From NCBI RefSeq assembly GCF_900143515.1, contig NZ_FSQT01000001.1, positions 434,001-498,000 on the forward strand: DNA of 64,000 nucleotides, in the 5' to 3' direction. Positions 60,016-64,000 of the stretch are shown here, piece after piece (positions within the stretch are counted from its first letter, which is position 1; every line of letters begins with the position of its first letter). A program made the translations under genes and the position numbers. This DNA is from Micromonospora cremea (lineage in GTDB: Bacteria > Actinomycetota > Actinomycetes > Mycobacteriales > Micromonosporaceae). Under the pieces are notes generated by a model. It saw only the letters and a list, made by a program, of their open reading frames with translations. It was not told the DNA's origin and searched no databases.

Positions 60016-63000
60016 TCGTCTTCTCCTTGGGGCAGCTCCCAGGACGGCGCGTCGTCGGGTTCGACGACGAACAGTCGCTCGGATATGGGGCTGACCAGCA
60101 GGTTGATCTCCGGCTGGACCTCCCGCATCGAGTGCGCGACGACGAACGGCGCGCGGTCCGGCTGACCCTGGTGGGCCTTTGCGTTCTCCGGGCTGATCAG
60201 TAACGGCAGGTAGCTGTCGTTGTCACCGGTGCGCTCGTACACCAGGGTCTTGCTGAGCTTCCCGGCGTACTTTCCCCGAGCGTTCCACTGGTCCAGCCGG
60301 TTGATCAGCCGCTGGTGCGCCTGTGCCATCAGGTCGTCCAGCTGGGCCGCCGGCCGGATTCGGGCGTAGAGCCGATCGACCAGGGCGACGAGAGCGTCCT
60401 GTTCGTCACGGACCCGCCACGCGGCCCGTTCCGGCGACAGCCCGTCGTCGTGGTGCGCCTGCAGCACCCGCGCCGCGCTGACCAGCACCCCGTCGATGCC
60501 CCGGTCGAGAGCCGTCGGCGAGAACGGGGTGACCGACAGCGCCTCCACCTGCGCGTAGAACGTCTCGTGGTAGTGCCGGAACTGCTCGTAGTGGGCCAGG
60601 TCGCGGGGCCGCGCCCAGTTCCCGAGCGCCACGACCAGCCCGGGTCGGCCGCAGTCCTCACCCGGGCGGCCGACATCACGGCCCACCCGCGAGGACGCCT
60701 GGATGTACTCGGCGGTGTTCTTCGGCTGCCCGACCACCAGCATCAGTCCGAGCCGCTGCACGTCGACGCCGACCTGCAGCATCGAGGTGGCCAGCACCAC
60801 GTCGAACGGGTCGGCCTTCGGCCGCTCCATTCGCCCGCCGGCCTCCTGCTGTTCGAGCCGCTGCCGCATTGCCGCGGTCGTGGCGTAGTCGGGGTCGAAC
60901 TCCAGGGCCAGGTTGTCCAGGGTGCGTCCGATGTCGACCGAGGCGATGCGGGAGGTCAGCTCGCCGGTGACCAGGCGACCGTACGAGCCGAGCCGCCGTG
61001 GGAAACCTGAGCCAGGGCGGGGCTGCCGGACCCGGTTCTGCACGTCGTCGGCCATGTAGCGGGCCATACCGGCCAGTTCACGGGTCGCGTTGAAGTAGCC
61101 CACCAACGTCATGTACGGATCGGCGGCGGAACCACTGCGGTCGAACAGCAACTGCCCGGCAAGCAGCAACACCTCGGCGACCCGGATCTCCGCGCTCGAC
61201 AGCCGCACTCCCTGCGCACTCACCCCGATGTAACGCCGGCCCGGGGTGGTCGGCCCGATCGGCAGCTCCTGCGAGAAGTACGTGTCCGCCACATCCAACA
61301 CCTGCGGCGGGAAGATTTGGACGCCGCGCCCGTACAGCCCTCGCACCTGATCGTCCGCGCGGCGCACGGTGGCCGTCGACGCCACGATCATCGGCCGGAC
61401 CGATTTGCCGTCGGCGGTCTCCCACGACGCGAGGGTCTCCACGACCACCTCGAACAGCCCCACGGCGGTGCCCAGCGCCCCGGTGATCAGGTGCAGCTCA
61501 TCCTGAATGATCAGATCCGGGGGCCGGAGCCGTCCCACCGGCCGTACAGTCGCGGCGGGTAGGCCGGGCTCAGCCTGGTGACCGGTGGTCACACTGCAAC
61601 TGGCGTAGTCCGGGTGAACGTAGCCGTGCCGACCGCAGTACCGGCCGACGTAGCCGAACAGCGATGCCGCCTCACCCTCGCGCGCCAACCGAGCGAACTT
61701 GTCTACCGTCGCGATCACGAACGCCGGCGGCATCCGGTAGATCTCCTCGTCCACCGTCAGCATCGGCAGGCCCTCATCCACCTGACCGCCCTTGGCGAAC
61801 GGGCACTGCCCCATATCGTCGCCGCAGAAGACCAGCACCCGCCGAGTCGTCTTGACCGGCTTTACGCTCGCGGCGCCGATCGGACTGCCGCACCACGGGC
61901 ACCGCTGCACCTGCAACACCGTCAACCGGTGCCCGCCGTACGCGTTGGCCTTGCGCAACTGCTCGTCCGCCTCGTCCCACCGCTTCGGGCTCACGTCGGT
62001 GCCGACCCACAACCCGATCCGGAACGGCTTGCTACCCCAGGTTGCCTCGTCCCGGCGGCGAACCAGCTCCGCCGCACACACCAGCGTGGTGGCCCGCTGG
62101 AACTGCTGCGCGGTGAGCAGCCGCAACGTGTACCGCATCAACACGGCCACCCCGTCACGCCCGTCCAACGGCCCATCGGAGGACGCCACCACCTGCTGCC
62201 GGCGCCGGATCGCGAACGTGTACGCCGCCAGACCCAGGTACGCCTCGGTCTTGCCACCACCGGTCGGGAAGAACAACAACTCCACCCGCGACAGCTCGCC
62301 GCTGCGCGCCGCCGCGGTGGGATCGGTCAGCGCTGGCAGCTGCATGAGGATGAACGCCAGCTGGAATGGTCGCCACGACGACGGCTTCTCCCGCTCGTCG
62401 GCCTCGACCTGATCGCGGGCGTCGTCGAACGACAGGCTCGGGTCGGAGCTACGCAACGCCCCGATCCGGGAGTGGACCCGCTGGTCCCGCATGACCTCGT
62501 TCATGAACCGGAAGCACGCCAACGCCTCCGGATCAGCCACCACGTGCGCCAGCCCGTCCGCCAGCCGCTGCTGTGCCGCGCGTGCCTCGTCCACGACCTC
62601 CTCGGCCAGGTCCCGCAGATGCTCGGGGAGCTGCGCCGCCTTCGTAGCCTCACCGTCGAGCCAGGTCCGGTACCCGTCAACCAGCGGGGCAAGACCGTCA
62701 CGAACCTGTTCAGGGCTGGCCTTGGCCAGTGCGTCCATGGACAGCATTGCGCCCGTGACCGACCGTGCCTGCGTCTGGGGTGTCTCCGCGACCGGCAGCC
62801 ACGTCGTCCACACCGCCGTCGCCCGCCGTGCCCCCGGCTCCGCCCGCCAGTCCACCGAGCAGGTCCGCCCGACCGCGAACTCCAGCCGGTTGCGGTACTG
62901 CAAGTGCAGCCGGCGCATTTCGTCGTCGTGCTCCGGCCACTCCTGCTCCATGACGTCGCGCACCGGCAGGAACACCGCCGCACCGCCCGCGTCGACGTGC

Positions 63001-63713
63001 AGCTTCGTCTGGAACAGCCACTCGTGCACCGGGATCGTCGGCGGCGTTTCCCGGTCATTGACCAGCGCGATCTCGATCAACCGCCGGCCGAAACGCGCGT
63101 CGTCATAGGCATCAATCCGCAAACAGATCTGCCCGGTCAGCACCCGCGTGTACGTCCGGCCCGACGTCAACTCGGCCGCCGCGATCTTCTCGACGATCCC
63201 AACCGGCGTGCGCCGATACCGCCGCACCGCCCGGCCCCGCTTGTCGACCTCACCGGTCTTCACACTCTCGTAGGTGCCCCACGACGCGGTCACCGTGAAC
63301 TCCGCCAGATCGTTCGGCACCTGGAACCGCAACCCCATCGACGACGGAATCATCAGCCCCTGCCTCGGAGCCTTGTCGTCGGCGTCATCCTCCTCACCCT
63401 CGACGTCGGTGACATCGGCGGACTCGGCCGGAATCCCACGCTGCGCATGAAAACCTGCCGCATCGGATCGGATGCCCACCAGGCCATACCCGTCCTCAGA
63501 ACCGGCTAAATCAGCATCGGGCTCGGTCAGCTTCACCGGCGCGATATGCCCCACCACGTACAGCTGACGCGGGCTCACCGCCAACAGCTCCTCCGGACCA
63601 CCTGATGGCCCGAGCAACTCCCGATCCAGGACGTCGACCAGGTTCTCCCGCACGTTGTACGAGGTGCCATCCGGCTCATGCGCGAGCCGGAAACCCGGTG
63701 CCGAGTCAGTCAC
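60012..63713 (-). CDS. drmA: DrmA, DISARM helicase
   Basis: 1233 residues from the GTG at 63713, which overlaps the stop of the upstream methylase gene by 4 bases (GTGA). Helicase motifs: Walker A FFPTGGGKTEAYLG (about residues 478-491), the DExH box as IIQDELHLITG (about 735), and the C-terminal motif QASSRVGRDVGRPG (about 1005). A Cys4 insert (CPWCGS, CGDDMGQCPF) lies between. The N-terminal part has RENLVDVLDRELLGPSGGPE, typical of DrmA. It forms the DNA-gate complex with DrmB and, in class 1, is preceded by drmMI as here. Confidence 0.96.
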   Translation of the reverse strand: MTDSAPGFRLAHEPDGTSYNVRENLVDVLDRELLGPSGGPEELLAVSPRQLYVVGHIAPVKLTEPDADLAGSEDGYGLVGIRSDAAGFHAQRGIPAESADVTDVEGEEDDADDKAPRQGLMIPSSMGLRFQVPNDLAEFTVTASWGTYESVKTGEVDKRGRAVRRYRRTPVGIVEKIAAAELTSGRTYTRVLTGQICLRIDAYDDARFGRRLIEIALVNDRETPPTIPVHEWLFQTKLHVDAGGAAVFLPVRDVMEQEWPEHDDEMRRLHLQYRNRLEFAVGRTCSVDWRAEPGARRATAVWTTWLPVAETPQTQARSVTGAMLSMDALAKASPEQVRDGLAPLVDGYRTWLDGEATKAAQLPEHLRDLAEEVVDEARAAQQRLADGLAHVVADPEALACFRFMNEVMRDQRVHSRIGALRSSDPSLSFDDARDQVEADEREKPSSWRPFQLAFILMQLPALTDPTAAARSGELSRVELLFFPTGGGKTEAYLGLAAYTFAIRRRQQVVASSDGPLDGRDGVAVLMRYTLRLLTAQQFQRATTLVCAAELVRRRDEATWGSKPFRIGLWVGTDVSPKRWDEADEQLRKANAYGGHRLTVLQVQRCPWCGSPIGAASVKPVKTTRRVLVFCGDDMGQCPFAKGGQVDEGLPMLTVDEEIYRMPPAFVIATVDKFARLAREGEAASLFGYVGRYCGRHGYVHPDYASCSVTTGHQAEPGLPAATVRPVGRLRPPDLIIQDELHLITGALGTAVGLFEVVVETLASWETADGKSVRPMIVASTATVRRADDQVRGLYGRGVQIFPPQVLDVADTYFSQELPIGPTTPGRRYIGVSAQGVRLSSAEIRVAEVLLLAGQLLFDRSGSAADPYMTLVGYFNATRELAGMARYMADDVQNRVRQPRPGSGFPRRLGSYGRLVTGELTSRIASVDIGRTLDNLALEFDPDYATTAAMRQRLEQQEAGGRMERPKADPFDVVLATSMLQVGVDVQRLGLMLVVGQPKNTAEYIQASSRVGRDVGRPGEDCGRPGLVVALGNWARPRDLAHYEQFRHYHETFYAQVEALSVTPFSPTALDRGIDGVLVSAARVLQAHHDDGLSPERAAWRVRDEQDALVALVDRLYARIRPAAQLDDLMAQAHQRLINRLDQWNARGKYAGKLSKTLVYERTGDNDSYLPLLISPENAKAHQGQPDRAPFVVAHSMREVQPEINLLVSPISERLFVVEPDDAPSWELPQGEDE

Positions 63714-64000
63714 AGCAGCGGCTCCTGGCCCTCGTGGACCACCGGCTTCCGCTGGCGGGCAGTCGCCTTCTTCGCCGCCTTCGGCCGCTGCGCTGCCGCG
63801 CGGCGCAGGTTCTCCGCGAGCAACCGGTCCAAGATCTCCACCCGCGCCGCCGGGCTCACCGTCCATCGCGTCATCTGGCGGTACGTATGGAAGCCATGCT
63901 TCAGCGGCACATCCGACCAGTCGTACGCCGCCATCACCGCCTCGTCCAGTTCGACGTGAATCCGCCGCAACCGGGCCACGTCCGCGTCGTCGTACTCAGC
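63710..64000 (-). CDS. drmMI: DrmMI-like adenine methyltransferase, C-terminal end only
   Basis: The last 96 codons of a gene that enters from the right edge: DADVARLRRIHVELDEAVMA, AYDWSDVPLKHGFHTYRQMT, RWTVSPAARVEILDRLLAEN, then a Lys/Arg-rich tail. The GFH...RWTVSP..R.EILDRLL.LN pattern is the C-terminus of Eco57I/PglX-type N6-adenine methylases and is what precedes drmA in class 1 DISARM. The catalytic NPPY is outside the window, so the call rests on this tail and on gene order. Confidence 0.85.
   Translation of the reverse strand, partial: AEYDDADVARLRRIHVELDEAVMAAYDWSDVPLKHGFHTYRQMTRWTVSPAARVEILDRLLAENLRRAAAQRPKAAKKATARQRKPVVHEGQEPLL

Noticed and set aside
61578..63509. 643-residue plus-strand frame opposite drmA
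   Set aside because: Arg/His/Pro-rich shadow of the drmA gene on the other strand; no domain or start signal.
1..64000. CRISPR array, rRNA or tRNA genes
   Set aside because: I looked for regularly spaced direct repeats and for tRNA-like cloverleaf sequences near element ends and found none I could support.

Overview
The window is GC-rich DNA of a soil or marine type actinomycete. Evidence: GTG starts and 4-bp start/stop overlaps are frequent, and the families include ECF41 and ECF42 sigma factors, DUF397, DUF4192, DUF1772, a Vat-like acetyltransferase and a class 1 DISARM locus. A Micromonospora-like genus is my guess by family content only; no rRNA or marker gene is present to prove it.

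Layout. 0-9 kb is chromosomal: an ECF42 sigma factor coupled to its DGPF/YCII partner, a YdeI-like gene, a carboxymuconolactone decarboxylase-like gene with its ECF41 sigma factor and a matching ECF41-type promoter, and a two-component system (7.8-9.6 kb). The kinase/regulator pair is divergent from a MacB-like ABC transporter (9.9-13.2 kb). The transporter's upstream region, with a GTACC-N11-GGTAC dyad and the first codons that follow it, is duplicated in front of a serine hydrolase gene. That hydrolase gene is broken by a 2.26-kb IS701-like element carrying a streptogramin-type acetyltransferase as passenger. 16-19 kb holds two small regulator/enzyme units, TetR/DUF1772 and MarR/alcohol dehydrogenase, each with palindromic candidate operators.

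19.5-37.4 kb is accessory DNA. It has a DNA methyltransferase module, an NRPS fragment fused to a dead IS5 transposase, two large secreted proteins (a multidomain sugar-related protein and an X-Pro dipeptidyl-peptidase-like hydrolase), transposase debris, an oxidoreductase, and a co-directional block of plasmid/ICE-like genes (DUF4192, GGDEF and several unknowns). Most gaps in that block carry a strong hairpin. CTGTCAG/CTGACA boxes occur upstream of both the methyltransferase module and the DUF4192/GGDEF module, so they may be parts of one element.

38-47 kb is a dense operon with a flavohaemoprotein-like reductase, a GNAT, an APC permease, a histidine/aromatic amino acid decarboxylase and a methyltransferase, next to an XRE-TPR regulator. 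47.2-49.1 kb is a compact three-gene cassette: a DUF397-like small protein, an unknown protein with a Cys/aromatic/Pro-rich tail, and a JmjC/cupin hydroxylase. It is bounded by strong terminators and may be a peptide-modifying system.

49.8-64 kb is a defence island: a reverse transcriptase overlapping a HEPN-motif protein; a duplicated Fe-S PD-(D/E)XK nuclease overlapping a PIN-domain protein, convergent with an ImmA/IrrE-like metallopeptidase; and DISARM (drmMI end, drmA, drmB, drmC) on the minus strand. The RT-HEPN pair and the nuclease-PIN pair are the best candidates for undescribed systems. Several otherwise conserved genes carry single-base frameshifts or nonsense codons, so either recent decay or consensus sequence error should be kept in mind.
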